From positions 2,720,354 to 2,784,353 of the forward strand of contig NZ_LMET01000001.1 in NCBI RefSeq assembly GCF_001426485.1: DNA of 64,000 nucleotides, in the 5' to 3' direction. The notes below the pieces were generated by a model. That model saw nothing but the letters and a program-made list of their open reading frames with translations, did not search any database and had not been told where the DNA came from. The position numbers and the translations under genes are program-made. This document shows, piece by piece, positions 1 to 8,999 of this stretch (positions are counted from its first letter, which is position 1; every line of letters starts with the position of its first letter). The stretch comes from Aeromicrobium sp. Root472D3 (GTDB taxonomy: Bacteria > Actinomycetota > Actinomycetes > Propionibacteriales > Nocardioidaceae).

Positions 1-420
1 GTGGACGGGGATCGCCGCGACGACGATCTCGCAGTTGTGGTCCTCGCCGTGGCTCGCGGCGGCCGACAGCAGCGTCGAGGCGACCGACCGGCGCCGGAAG
101 CGCGGCGAGACCTGGATCTCGGTCACCACGAGCACGCGCGTCAGGGTGATCGGCGTCAGCGTGGTGACGTCGCAGACCGTCGCGCCGATGATCTCGCCGT
201 CGACGAGCGCCACGATGATGCGCTTGTCGGGGCGGCCCAGCGCCAGCTCGAGGGCGGACGCCGCCTCCGCGACGCCCGGCTCGCGCCACAGCGCCTGCTG
301 GGTGAACGCCTCGGAGCCCTCGTCCTGGCTCGCACCGACGCACTCGGCCCAGAGCGCCACCAGGGCGCTCGCGTCCTCGCGGTCCGCGTCGCGCAGGACG
401 ATGTGGGGTCGAGCCGACAT
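1..420 (-). CDS. GNAT-family N-acetyltransferase, C-terminus cut off by the window edge
   Basis: The first 140 residues of a protein that begins MSARPHIVLRDADRED and stays open to the window edge. The pattern (start with H-I-V-L-R-D-A, acidic helix, then a strand ending GEIIGATVCDV, followed by LVVTEIQVSPRFRRRSVAS) is that of the GNAT acetyltransferase fold: the last stretch is motif A, which binds acetyl-CoA through the RxxRR-type loop. The substrate cannot be told from the sequence. The ATG at 420 is used because the conserved N-terminal strand starts straight after it. It is divergent from the DUF554 gene, with a 117-bp gap that would hold both promoters. Confidence 0.75.
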   Translation of the reverse strand, partial: MSARPHIVLRDADREDASALVALWAECVGASQDEGSEAFTQQALWREPGVAEAASALELALGRPDKRIIVALVDGEIIGATVCDVTTLTPITLTRVLVVTEIQVSPRFRRRSVASTLLSAAASHGEDHNCEIVVAAIPVH

Positions 421-537
421 GCCGTTCTGCCTCTCGTCCTGGGCGCTCCCGTGACGGGGGCCGAGCTGGATGACACACTACGCGCTGAGCCGGGGCACCG
501 CGTCCGGTTGAATGCTCAACCGGCAGGGAGACCATAC

Positions 538-1287
538 ATGTTCGTCGGGTTCGGGACCGTCACGAACGTCGCGACCGTCCTGGTCGGATCGGGCCTCGGG
601 ATGCTCGTGGGGCACCGGCTGGGCCCCCACGTGCGCACGACCGTCACCTCGGCCCTCGGACTGGTCACGCTGCTCATCGCGGCACAGTCGGCCCTCGCGG
701 TCTCCGACCCCGTCCTGTCGGACGCCGTCGGCGACAGCGCCCCGACCCTGATCGTCCTCGGCGCCCTGGTCGTCGGCGGCATCGTCGGCGCCGCCCTGCG
801 GCTGGAGGAGCGGCTCGAGGGTCTCGGCGGCTGGTTGCAGACCCGCCTGACGCGCGGCGGGACGGACGGCGAGGCCCGCGAGCGGTTCGTCGAGGGATTC
901 GTCATCAGCTCGCTGGTCTTCTGCGTCGGGCCGTTGACGATCCTCGGCTCGCTCGACGAGGGCCTCGGCAACGGCGCCGACCAGCTGCTGCTGAAGTCGA
1001 CGCTCGACGGCTTCGCGGCCCTGGCCTTCGCGGCCTCGTTCGGCATCGGCGTCATGGCGTCGGCGCTGTCGGTCGGGCTGATCCAGGGAACCCTGACGCT
1101 CGTCGGCGTCCTGCTCGGCTCGTTCCTGCCCGACGCCCACCTCGCGGCCCTGACCGCGACGGGCGGGCTGATCCTCGTCGGCGTCGCGATCCGGCTGCTC
1201 GACCTGCGCGCCTTCGCGGTGGCCGACCTGCTGCCGGCCCTCGTGGCGGCACCGATCCTGTGCCAGATCGTCATCGCGACCCGCTGA
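538..1287 (+). CDS. DUF554 family membrane protein
   Basis: A 249-residue protein with about seven hydrophobic segments and the family pattern: an N-terminal MFVGFGTVTNVATVLVGSG, then a central stretch with ERFVEGFVISSLVFCVGPL and ILGSLDEGLGNG. These match the DUF554 (YdfK/YqgA-like) family of inner-membrane proteins, whose transport or other role is not established. The ATG at 538 follows a GGCAGGGAG ribosome site. It stands alone, 131 bp ahead of the liv operon and divergent from the acetyltransferase. The longer reading frame upstream of 538 is antisense to that acetyltransferase and was not used. Confidence 0.85.
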   Translation: MFVGFGTVTNVATVLVGSGLGMLVGHRLGPHVRTTVTSALGLVTLLIAAQSALAVSDPVLSDAVGDSAPTLIVLGALVVGGIVGAALRLEERLEGLGGWLQTRLTRGGTDGEARERFVEGFVISSLVFCVGPLTILGSLDEGLGNGADQLLLKSTLDGFAALAFAASFGIGVMASALSVGLIQGTLTLVGVLLGSFLPDAHLAALTATGGLILVGVAIRLLDLRAFAVADLLPALVAAPILCQIVIATR

Positions 1288-1364
1288 TTCACGACCAGAA
1301 CGACCGAAACCCAACTGTTACCTGATTCGGTTCGTTCGACCCACGAATGACTCCGACATGCGTC

Positions 1365-1370
1365 TATAGT
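1365..1370 (+). promoter_or_regulatory. Candidate -10 box of the livHMGF operon
   Basis: TATAGT lies 48 nt before the livH start in the 131-bp gap after the DUF554 gene. No convincing -35 is seen at the usual distance, so this is a candidate only. Transcripts starting about 7 nt downstream would have a leader of about 40 nt with the AGGAG ribosome site. Confidence 0.4.
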
Positions 1371-1418
1371 CCGAAGTTCACTCAGCACCACCCCTTGAAA
1401 GCCGACAGGAGTACACGC

Positions 1419-2768
1419 GTGCGATTGCGACTCGCGGCCCTACTCGCAGCGGTGGCGGGAGTCCTCATGCTCCTCGCCCCCAGCCCTGCGCTCGCCCAGG
1501 CAACGCCCACCCCCACGGCCCCCGCCGGCTCCGCGCCGGCCGCGGACAACCCGATCGTCCCGGGTGCCAACATCACCGTCACGCTGCTCGACCTCAAGGG
1601 TGGCGAGGGCAAGCCCTCGCCCGTCCCCGGGGTCTCGCTCACGGTGCTGAAGGACAGTCGCTCGGGCGCCGAGGTGGGCACCCAGACCACCGACTCGAAG
1701 GGTCGCGTCAGCATCGGGATCGAGGGCAACGGCACGTACGTCGTCGAGCTCGACCCCAAGACGCTGCCCGAGGGCGTCGAGCTCAGCGGCTCGGGCGAGA
1801 CGGTCAAGACCGTCCAGGTCAAGCTCGCCTCGTCCAACTTCGTGCAGTTCCAGATCGGCGCCGTCGTCGTCGAGGAGGCCTCGCTCGGCAGCAAGATCGT
1901 CGACGGCACCCGCTCGGGCATCATCGCTGGCCTGCTGATCGCGCTCGCCGCGCTCGGCCTGTCGCTGATCTTCGGCACGACCGGCCTGACGAACTTCGCG
2001 CACGGCGAGCTCATCACGTTCGGCGCCATCGCGACGTACGTCTTCAACCGCGGCTTCGGCCTGCCGGTGGTGGTCGCCGGCGTCCTGGCGGTGCTCGCCT
2101 CGGCCGCCTTCGGCTTCCTGCAGGACCGCGGCCTGTGGCGGCCGCTGCGCAACCGCGGCACGGGACTGATCGCCATGATGATCGTCTCGATCGGCCTCGC
2201 GCTGTTCATGCGCAGCATCTACCAGTACGGCTTCGGTGGCTCGACCCGCACGCTGTCGCAGTACGTCGTCCAGGGCCGTGACAGCTACGGCCCGATCGAC
2301 CTGTCGCACAAGGAGATCGCGATCGTGCTGGTCTCGGTCGTGACGCTGCTGGTCACGTGCATCGCCCTGATGCGCACGCGCCTCGGCAAGGCCATGCGCG
2401 CGGTGTCCGACAACCCGGCCCTGTCGGCCTCGTCCGGCATGCGGGTCGACGGCGTCATCTCGGCCGTGTGGGTGCTCGGCACCGCGCTGACGGGCCTGGC
2501 GGGCGTCCTGCTCGCGGTCCAGCAGCAGGTCAACTTCCAGATGGGCTTCAACCTCCTCCTGCTCGTCTTCGCCGGCGTCACCCTCGGTGGCCTCGGGACG
2601 ATCTGGGGAGCACTCATCGGCTCGCTGATCATCGGACTCATGGTCGAGCTCGGACCGGTGTTCGGCGTCCCCGCGTCGATCAAGGAGGTCGGCGCCCTCG
2701 TGGTGCTCATCCTGATCCTCCTCGTCAGGCCGCAAGGCATCCTCGGCAAAGCCCAGCGAATCGGATAG
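1419..2768 (+). CDS. livH: Branched-chain amino acid ABC transporter permease LivH with an N-terminal extracytoplasmic domain
   Basis: A 449-residue protein made of two parts. Residues 1-26 are a signal peptide (basic start, long hydrophobic run ending PALA), followed by a Pro/Thr linker and, at about 45-150, a domain with the look of a Cna-B or carboxypeptidase-regulatory beta-sandwich (ITVTLLDLKGGEGK, VPGVSLTVL, TDSKGRVSIGIEGNGTYVV). From about 166 a complete LivH permease follows (LSLIFGTTGLTNFAHGELI, RTRLGKAMRAVSDNP, GGLGTIWGALIGSLIIG, VLLVRPQGI-like end). LivH is one of two membrane subunits of the Leu/Ile/Val importer and is usually about 290-300 residues. The GTG at 1419 was chosen because the signal peptide starts there and GACAGGAG lies 9-16 nt before it. 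Confidence 0.88.
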   Translation: MRLRLAALLAAVAGVLMLLAPSPALAQATPTPTAPAGSAPAADNPIVPGANITVTLLDLKGGEGKPSPVPGVSLTVLKDSRSGAEVGTQTTDSKGRVSIGIEGNGTYVVELDPKTLPEGVELSGSGETVKTVQVKLASSNFVQFQIGAVVVEEASLGSKIVDGTRSGIIAGLLIALAALGLSLIFGTTGLTNFAHGELITFGAIATYVFNRGFGLPVVVAGVLAVLASAAFGFLQDRGLWRPLRNRGTGLIAMMIVSIGLALFMRSIYQYGFGGSTRTLSQYVVQGRDSYGPIDLSHKEIAIVLVSVVTLLVTCIALMRTRLGKAMRAVSDNPALSASSGMRVDGVISAVWVLGTALTGLAGVLLAVQQQVNFQMGFNLLLLVFAGVTLGGLGTIWGALIGSLIIGLMVELGPVFGVPASIKEVGALVVLILILLVRPQGILGKAQRIG

Positions 2769-2778
2769 GGCGCGCATC

Positions 2779-3774
2779 ATGGACTTCGGAACCATCATCG
2801 ACGCCGCGTTCTCCGCGGCTCTCGGCCCCCAGGCCATCGTCTTCGCCCTCGCGGCGATCGGGCTCAACGTGCACTTCGGCTACACCGGACTGCTCAACTT
2901 CGGTCAGGCCGGCTTCATGTCGATCGCGGCCTTCGGCCTCGCCGTCACGGTCGTGACCTGGGACATGCCCTTCTGGCTCGGCATCGTCGTCGGCATGATC
3001 GCGGCGGTCGTGCTGGCCCTCGTGCTCGGCATCCCGACACTGCGCCTGCGCGCCGACTACCTCGCGATCGTCACGATCGCGACGTCGGAGATCCTGCGCC
3101 TGATCTTCGGCGCGGTCGAGTTCAAGGACACGTTCGGCGGCTCCAACGGGCTCAACGGCTTCGCCGGCACCTACCAGCGGCTCAACCCGTACGGCGACGG
3201 CGTCGACCTCGGCATCGTCTCGTTCAGCCGCAACGACCTCTGGTCGATCACGGTCGGGTGGACGCTCGTCGCGATCAGCTCGCTGCTCGTGTTCGCCCTG
3301 ATGCGCAGCCCCTGGGGCCGCGTGCTCAAGTCGATCCGCGAGGACGAGGACGCCGTGCGGTCGCTCGGCAAGAACGTCTTCGCGTACAAGATGCAGGCGC
3401 TCGTGCTCGGTGGCGTGTTCGGTGGCATCGCCGGCATCTTCCACATCCTGAAGCAGGGCTCGGCGGTGCCGACCGACTTCAACACGACGTTCACGTTCTA
3501 CGCCTACGCGGCGCTGCTGATCGGTGGTGCGGCGCGCGTCCTCGGACCCGTCGTCGGCTCGATGATCTTCTGGTTCCTCATCGCGGGGATCGGCTCGTTC
3601 TTCAGCCAGGCCACCAGCGGCGCCGACCCGCTGCTGCCCGAGTGGCTCATGACCAACACCCAGGCCAGCCTCATCCGGTTCATCCTTCTGGGACTGGGCC
3701 TCATGCTCCTGATGATCTTCCGCCCACAGGGGATCTTCGGAGACCGAAGGGAGATTGCAATCGATGGCCGTTGA
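2779..3774 (+). CDS. livM: Branched-chain amino acid ABC transporter permease LivM
   Basis: A 331-residue polytopic membrane protein, second permease of the importer. Family hallmarks visible are LNVHFGYTGLLNFGQAGFM near the N-terminus, LGIPTLRLRADYLAIVTI, RSPWGRVLKSIREDEDAVRSLG (the cytoplasmic loop that docks the ATPases) and the terminal RPQGIFG. It starts 10 nt after livH with only a weak purine stretch ahead of the ATG, and its end overlaps the livG start by 11 bp, so translation is probably coupled. Confidence 0.93.
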   Translation: MDFGTIIDAAFSAALGPQAIVFALAAIGLNVHFGYTGLLNFGQAGFMSIAAFGLAVTVVTWDMPFWLGIVVGMIAAVVLALVLGIPTLRLRADYLAIVTIATSEILRLIFGAVEFKDTFGGSNGLNGFAGTYQRLNPYGDGVDLGIVSFSRNDLWSITVGWTLVAISSLLVFALMRSPWGRVLKSIREDEDAVRSLGKNVFAYKMQALVLGGVFGGIAGIFHILKQGSAVPTDFNTTFTFYAYAALLIGGAARVLGPVVGSMIFWFLIAGIGSFFSQATSGADPLLPEWLMTNTQASLIRFILLGLGLMLLMIFRPQGIFGDRREIAIDGR

Positions 3775-4677
3775 ACTCAGTGAGGCCCGCGCCGCTCTGG
3801 CGAACGTCTCGAACGAACCAGGTGCCGCCAAGCCCGACCCGATCGTCAAGGGCAGCAACATCACCCGCACGTTCGGCGGCCTGAAGGCCGTCGACGTCGA
3901 GCACATCGAGATCCAGCGCGGTGTCATCACCGCCCTGATCGGTCCCAACGGTGCCGGCAAGACGACCCTGTTCAACCTGCTGACGGGCTTCGACGAGCCC
4001 GACGAGGGCGACTGGGCCTTCAACGGCAAGTCGCTCGCGAAGGTGCCGGCCTACAAGGTCGCCCGTCGCGGCATGGTCCGCACGTTCCAGCTGACCAAGG
4101 TGCTCTCGAAGCTCACGGTCATCGAGAACATGCGGCTCGGCGCGACCGGCCAGCGGGGCGAGAAGTTCTTCTCCGCTGCGTTCAAGTCGCTGTGGAGCTC
4201 GCAGGAGGATGCCAACACCGTCCGTGCCGACGACCTCCTCGCCCGCTTCAAGCTCGACGCCAAGCGCGAGGACTTCGCCGGCTCCCTGTCGGGCGGTCAG
4301 CGCAAGCTGCTCGAGATGGCCCGCGCCCTCATGGTCGACCCCGAGCTGATCATGCTCGACGAGCCCATGGCCGGCGTGAACCCGGCGCTCAAGCAGTCGC
4401 TGCTCGGGCACGTGAAGTCGCTGCGCGACGAGGGCCGCACGGTCCTGTTCGTCGAGCACGACATGGACATGGTCCGCGACATCTCCGACTGGGTCATCGT
4501 GATGGCCCAGGGCCAGATCGTGGCCGAGGGGACGCCGCAGTCCGTCATGGCCGACCAGCGCGTGATCGACGCCTACCTCGGCGCCCACCACGACACCGAC
4601 ATCACCGAGATCGACGTCGCGGACCTCGAGGCCGAGGCGGACGCCGAGCTCGACGCCGAGGCGGAGGAGAACAAGTC

Positions 4678-4681
<4 letters not shown>
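3764..4681 (+). CDS. livG: Branched-chain amino acid ABC transporter ATP-binding protein LivG
   Basis: A 305-residue ATPase subunit of the importer. Walker A is GPNGAGKTT, the Q-loop lies in VRTFQLTKV, the signature is LSGGQRKLLEMARAL, Walker B is LIMLDEPMAGVNP and the H-loop follows in VEHDMDMV. An N-terminal extension of about 28 residues and an acidic tail rich in E, A and D are additions to the usual 255-residue LivG. The ATG at 3764 has GAAGGGAG 11-18 nt upstream and is preferred over the TTG at 3755. Its stop overlaps the livF start (ATGA). Confidence 0.93.
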
Positions 4682-5460
<779 letters not shown>

Positions 5461-5464
5461 CGCC

Positions 5465-5558
5465 GACGAGTCACTGACGCCCGGTGGCGAGTCGCCGGGC
5501 TCCGGTGGCGAGTCACCGGCGCCCGGTGGCGAGTCACCGGCGCCCGATGGCGAGTCAC
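5465..5558 (+). repeat. Array of 21-bp direct repeats, left copy of an inverted pair
   Basis: Four full and one partial units of 21 bp run from just after livF to the stop of the next, oppositely oriented gene. The consensus is GGCGAGTCACCGGCGCCCGG plus one base. Units 3 and 4 (5507-5527, 5528-5548) differ at one base. The reverse complement of the same unit forms the array at 6519-6601, so the two arrays face each other around the DUF559-like gene. The 21-bp period is seven codons, but no translated gene uses it here. Confidence 0.85.
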
Positions 5559-6476
5559 TCACCACCACCGGGCGATCGGCGTCATCCCGAGCAGGGCGCC
5601 GACCTCGTCCTCGAACGAGGTGTCGGAGCCGAATACCTCCTCGCGCCGGGTGACGACGACGCGATACCCGACCGCGCGGATCAGCTCACGCCGGTCGGCG
5701 TCGTGGTCGAGGTCGGCCTCGGCCGTGTGGAACTCGCGCCCGTCGAACTCGACGCCGATCCTGCGGCGCCGGTAGGCCAGGTCGAGGAACCGCGTCACGC
5801 CCGACGCGTCGACCACCTCGAGCTGCGCCGTCGGCTGGGGGAACCCGGCGTCCAGGAGACGGAGCCGGGTCCACGACTCCCCCGGGCTCGCCGACCGCGG
5901 CTCGATGTGGCGGGCGAGCACGCGCGCCTGCCGGATGCCGCGATAGCCCTTGAGCCCGGCGAGGTACTGCCGGACGTCCATGGGTCGCACGAGACCCGCG
6001 GCCGCCATCGCGTCGGCCGAGGAGAGGGCGTACGGCCTCCACTGCGTGCGCAGCAGGTCGGACGTCGTGCGCACGGGCGTCGTCAGCCGCAGTCCGCCGA
6101 GATCGGTGACGTCGTCGTCGTCCAGCAGTGCCTGGCGGCAGTCGACACCCGTGAGCCGTGTCCGGCCCCGTCCGTGCGGCACGACCCAGCGCGGCGTGAA
6201 GCGGTGGCGGTCACCGGGACGATGGGCGTCGACGCCCCACAGCCAGGCGGCGGTCTCGTCGCACACGACCGCATGCTCCGGGACGACGAGGCGGGTGGCC
6301 TGCACGCGCAGCTCACGGGAGTCGTCGGCCCGGGCGTCGGCGTAGACGCCGCCGACGAGCCGCACGAGGTCGCCCGCGCCCAGACGAGCCCGGAACTCGG
6401 CCCGCGACAGGCCCAGCTCGACGTGGTCGCGGTGCAGGAAGGGCTGCCCGCCGTGGAACATCTCGACGTCCGACAT
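5559..6476 (-). CDS. DUF559-type nuclease-like protein (AbiEi-like N-terminus)
   Basis: A 305-residue protein. The C-terminal 80 residues carry the DUF559/Vsr-like endonuclease-fold pattern (FLDLAYRRRRIGVEFDGREFH, then RRELIRAVGYRVVVTRREEVF), where the E and D of VEFDG would be metal ligands. The N-terminal part (LSRAEFRARLGAGDLVRLVGGVY, then VVCDETAAWLWGVD) resembles the winged-helix region and fold of AbiEi-type proteins common in actinobacteria. Activity and target are unknown. The ATG at 6476 was taken because the conserved region starts soon after; ATG 6461 is a possible alternative, and upstream codons run into the repeat array. It is flanked on both sides by inverted repeat arrays and splits livF from livK. 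Confidence 0.7.
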   Translation of the reverse strand: MSDVEMFHGGQPFLHRDHVELGLSRAEFRARLGAGDLVRLVGGVYADARADDSRELRVQATRLVVPEHAVVCDETAAWLWGVDAHRPGDRHRFTPRWVVPHGRGRTRLTGVDCRQALLDDDDVTDLGGLRLTTPVRTTSDLLRTQWRPYALSSADAMAAAGLVRPMDVRQYLAGLKGYRGIRQARVLARHIEPRSASPGESWTRLRLLDAGFPQPTAQLEVVDASGVTRFLDLAYRRRRIGVEFDGREFHTAEADLDHDADRRELIRAVGYRVVVTRREEVFGSDTSFEDEVGALLGMTPIARWW

Positions 6477-6518
6477 GGCGACATCGCAGCGCGTGCGGCG
6501 CCGGGCCGTCCACCCGCT

Positions 6519-6601
6519 CGTCCACAGGTGGCTCGCCAGCGGGCGTGGGTGACTCGTCACCGGGCGTCGGTGACTCGTCGCCTGGCGTGGGTGACTCGTC
6601 G
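6519..6601 (-). repeat. Array of 21-bp direct repeats, right copy of an inverted pair
   Basis: Three full units (6539-6559, 6560-6580, 6581-6601) and a degenerate one before them. On the minus strand each reads close to CGACGAGTCACCGACGCCCG, matching the array at 5465-5558. The array overlaps the 5' side of the DUF559-like gene and lies just before the livK terminator. Confidence 0.8.
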
Positions 6602-6619
6602 GCGGACGGGGACGCGGAA

Positions 6620-6647
6620 GGGCCCCGGTGCCGAAGCACCGGGGCCC
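6620..6647 (-). terminator. Strong hairpin terminator after livK
   Basis: An 11-bp perfect stem (6620-6630 with 6637-6647) and a 6-nt loop CCGAAG, 37 bp beyond the livK stop. There is no clear U-tract, as is usual in high-G+C actinobacteria. It separates livK from the DUF559-like gene on the same strand. Confidence 0.8.
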
Positions 6648-6684
6648 TGGTGACCCTGCTGATCAGATCAGCGTGATCGATCGA

Positions 6685-7977
6685 TCAGATGTTGCCGGCG
6701 ATGTACTTGACCGGGCTGATCTTGTTCTTCGCGTCGTACTCGTAGATGCCGATCGAGGCGGCCGTCGGGCTGCCCGTCTCGCCGAGCTCGATCGGACCCG
6801 AGACACCGTCGTAGTCGATGTCGGTCTTCGGGTCGTCCTTGAGCAGCGCGGCGCACTCCTCGAACGTCGTGCACTTCTCGCCACCCTCGGTGACGCCCGG
6901 CAGCTCCTTGGCGATGGCCTCGCCCGAGTCGCTGTCGGCCACGATGGCGGCCAGCGCCGACGTGATCACGGCGTCGTAGGACTCGGCCGAGTAGGAGTAG
7001 TCCTTCAGGTCGGGGTTGACCGTGGCCAGACGATCCTTGAAGTCCGAGGTCGCCTCGGCACCGGGGATGGTGCCCTTGGTGCCCTCGAGCGTGCCGTCAG
7101 GCAGCGACGCCGCGTCACCCTCGCCGTAGTTGGCCGTGTTGCCGTCGACGAAGTACGTCGGGACGTCCTGCGGGCCGGCTCCGGCCTGGATCAGCTTCGG
7201 GATGATCGTGGTGGTCTCCTCGAACGCGACCAGCACGACGGCGTCGGCCTTGGCGTCCGCGATCTCGGTGATCTGGCTGTCGCCCGGACCGGTCTTCTCG
7301 CTGTAGAGGACGTTGGCGGCGACGGTCGAGCCGGCGGCCTCGAGGTTCTTCGAGATCTCCTTGGCCAGCGTCTCGCCGTACGCGTCCTGGCGAGCCAGGA
7401 TCGCGACGTTCTGGCGTCCGTCCTCGATCAGCAGGTTGGCGAGAACGGCACCCTGGAGGATGTCGGACGGCGCCGTGCGGAAGTACAGGTCGGGCTTGGA
7501 GTAGTCACCCTCGTCGAACGACGTCGACGTGTTGGCGGGCGAGTACTCGATGACGCCGGCCGACATGATCTTGTCGATGACGGTCAGCGACACGCCGGAC
7601 GAGGCGGCACCGACGATGACGTCGGACTTGGCCTTGAGCAGCTTGTCGGTCTCGGCCGGGGCGATGCCCGAGTCGGTGTCGCCGGAGTCGGCCTTGACGC
7701 CCACGACGTCCTTGCCGAGCACGCCGCCGGCGGCGTTGATGTCGTTGATGGCCAGGTCGACGCCCGCGAACTCCGGGGGGCCGAGGAAGGCGAGGCTGCC
7801 GGTCTGCGGAAGGAGCGAGCCGATCGTCAGGGTGCCGTCGCCCTTGGCGGCGGGAGCAGCGGCCGACGAGTCGTCCGAGCCACCATCACTGTCGCTGCCG
7901 CCACCGCAGGCTGCGAGCACGAGAGCGCTGGCAGCTGCCACAGCAGCGAGGCGAATCGTTGTGGTACTGCGTTTCAT
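6685..7977 (-). CDS. livK: Branched-chain amino acid ABC transporter substrate-binding lipoprotein LivK-like
   Basis: A 430-residue exported lipoprotein. It begins MKRSTTTIRL with a hydrophobic signal and the lipobox LVLAAC (Cys24), followed by a Gly/Ser/Asp-rich linker. The mature part has the type I periplasmic-binding-protein fold seen in LivJ/LivK and amide-binding relatives (LTIGSLLPQTGSLAFLGPPE, AGVDLAINDINAAGGVLG, VIVGAASSGVSLTVID, NVAILARQDAYGE). It would deliver Leu/Ile/Val or a related ligand to the LivHMGF complex. The ATG at 7977 has GGAGG 5-9 nt upstream. It is transcribed opposite to livHMGF and separated from it by the DUF559-like gene. Confidence 0.92.
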   Translation of the reverse strand: MKRSTTTIRLAAVAAASALVLAACGGGSDSDGGSDDSSAAAPAAKGDGTLTIGSLLPQTGSLAFLGPPEFAGVDLAINDINAAGGVLGKDVVGVKADSGDTDSGIAPAETDKLLKAKSDVIVGAASSGVSLTVIDKIMSAGVIEYSPANTSTSFDEGDYSKPDLYFRTAPSDILQGAVLANLLIEDGRQNVAILARQDAYGETLAKEISKNLEAAGSTVAANVLYSEKTGPGDSQITEIADAKADAVVLVAFEETTTIIPKLIQAGAGPQDVPTYFVDGNTANYGEGDAASLPDGTLEGTKGTIPGAEATSDFKDRLATVNPDLKDYSYSAESYDAVITSALAAIVADSDSGEAIAKELPGVTEGGEKCTTFEECAALLKDDPKTDIDYDGVSGPIELGETGSPTAASIGIYEYDAKNKISPVKYIAGNI

Positions 7978-8035
7978 CAATCCTCCGGATGGGTAGAAAG
8001 CCCGTGGCCGCGCCAGGGAGCCTGTGATAACCCTG

Positions 8036-8067
8036 AACCTAGTTCTTCCCGGGGTCATTTGGGTCAA
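8036..8067 (-). promoter_or_regulatory. Possible livK promoter
   Basis: In the 158-bp gap before livK a TTGACC (8067-8062) and a TAGGTT (8041-8036) are present on the minus strand. The spacer is 20 nt, longer than the usual 17, so this is a weak prediction. Confidence 0.3.
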
Positions 8068-8135
8068 GGTTGTGTGAGCCGGCGGTTAAGTAGCCAATTT
8101 GTAACCCGCGCCGTGCCACGGCGGCCGGACGACGC

Positions 8136-8771
8136 TCAGTCGGACGGTCCCGCCAGCGACGGGCCGTGGTCGATGACGCCCTGGGCGACCTGGAGCATCG
8201 TCAGGCGCAGGTCCATCGCGGTGCGCTGGATCCAGCGGAACGCCTCCGGCTCGCTGATGTCGAGGGACGCCTGCAGCAGGCCCTTCGCGCGCTCGACGGT
8301 CTTGCGGGTCTCGAGCTGCTCGGCGAGGTCGCCGACCTCCCGCTCGAGCGCCGCGATCTCGGCGAAGCGGCTGCGTGCCATCTCGATCGCGGGGACGAGG
8401 TCGGACTTCGTGAACGGCTTGACGAGGTACGCCATGGCGCCGGACTGACGGGCGCGCTCGACCAGGTCGCGCTGGCTGAACGCCGTCAGCATGACGACCG
8501 GCGCGATGCGCTCCTGCGCGATGAGGGCCGCGGCGGCGATGCCGTCGAGCTTGGGCATCTTGACGTCCATCACGACCAGGTCGGGGCGCAGCTGCGTGAC
8601 CAGGGCGACGGCCTGCTCGCCGTCACCGGCCTGGCCGACGACGTCGTAGCCCTCCTCGGCGAGCATCTCGGCCAGGTCGAGCCGGATCAGCGCCTCGTCC
8701 TCGGCGATCACGACACGCGGGGCGGGTGACGTCTGCGCGGCCGGTGCCGATGGCTCGTGGTGGTCGTTCAC
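8136..8771 (-). CDS. pdtaR: ANTAR-domain response regulator, PdtaR type
   Basis: A 211-residue regulator with an N-terminal receiver domain (VVIAEDEALIRLDLAEML, phospho-acceptor Asp69 in VVMDVKMPKLDG, Lys in AYLVKPF) and a C-terminal ANTAR domain (LEREVGDLAEQLETRK, then VERAKGLLQASLDISEPEAF and IQRTAMDLRLTM). ANTAR proteins bind paired hairpins in mRNA and prevent transcription termination; PdtaR of mycobacteria is activated by the kinase PdtaS. No kinase gene is present nearby. The start is GTG at 8771. Only 32 bp separate it from the divergent tRNA-Leu gene. Confidence 0.9.
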   Translation of the reverse strand: MNDHHEPSAPAAQTSPAPRVVIAEDEALIRLDLAEMLAEEGYDVVGQAGDGEQAVALVTQLRPDLVVMDVKMPKLDGIAAAALIAQERIAPVVMLTAFSQRDLVERARQSGAMAYLVKPFTKSDLVPAIEMARSRFAEIAALEREVGDLAEQLETRKTVERAKGLLQASLDISEPEAFRWIQRTAMDLRLTMLQVAQGVIDHGPSLAGPSD

Positions 8772-8803
8772 ATGAGAAGGTTATACGGCCTCGAACGGGG
8801 CGA

Positions 8804-8886
8804 GCCGAGTTGGCGGAATGGTAGACGCGACGGTCTCAAAAACCGTTGTCCGAGAGGGCGTGCGGGTTCGAGTCCCGCACTCGGCA
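8804..8886 (+). tRNA. tRNA-Leu, anticodon CAA
   Basis: The acceptor arms GCCGAGT (8804-8810) and ACTCGGC (ending 8885) pair fully. The anticodon stem ACGGT/ACCGT encloses the loop CTCAAAA with anticodon CAA. A long variable arm (class II, as in tRNA-Leu) is followed by the T arm with GGTTCGAGTCC. CCA is not encoded. It reads UUG codons, which are rare in this high-G+C genome. Confidence 0.95.
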
Positions 8887-8999
8887 CCCGTGGCGTCGGG
8901 GCCTGCGCGCCCTGCGCGCCGCGACACATGGGTCGCTTGCCTGGCGCCGGGCGCCGACGTCCCGCACACTCGTGGTGGGTGGGAGACCCAAGGGGTCAC

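Noticed and set aside
5465-5558. Possible CRISPR array
   Set aside because: The units are directly joined with no variable spacers, and no cas gene is present.
5484-6653. A frame beginning with a P-V-A-S-H repeat protein across the DUF559 gene
   Set aside because: The repeat is the DNA array, not a protein; the rest is antisense to the DUF559-like gene.
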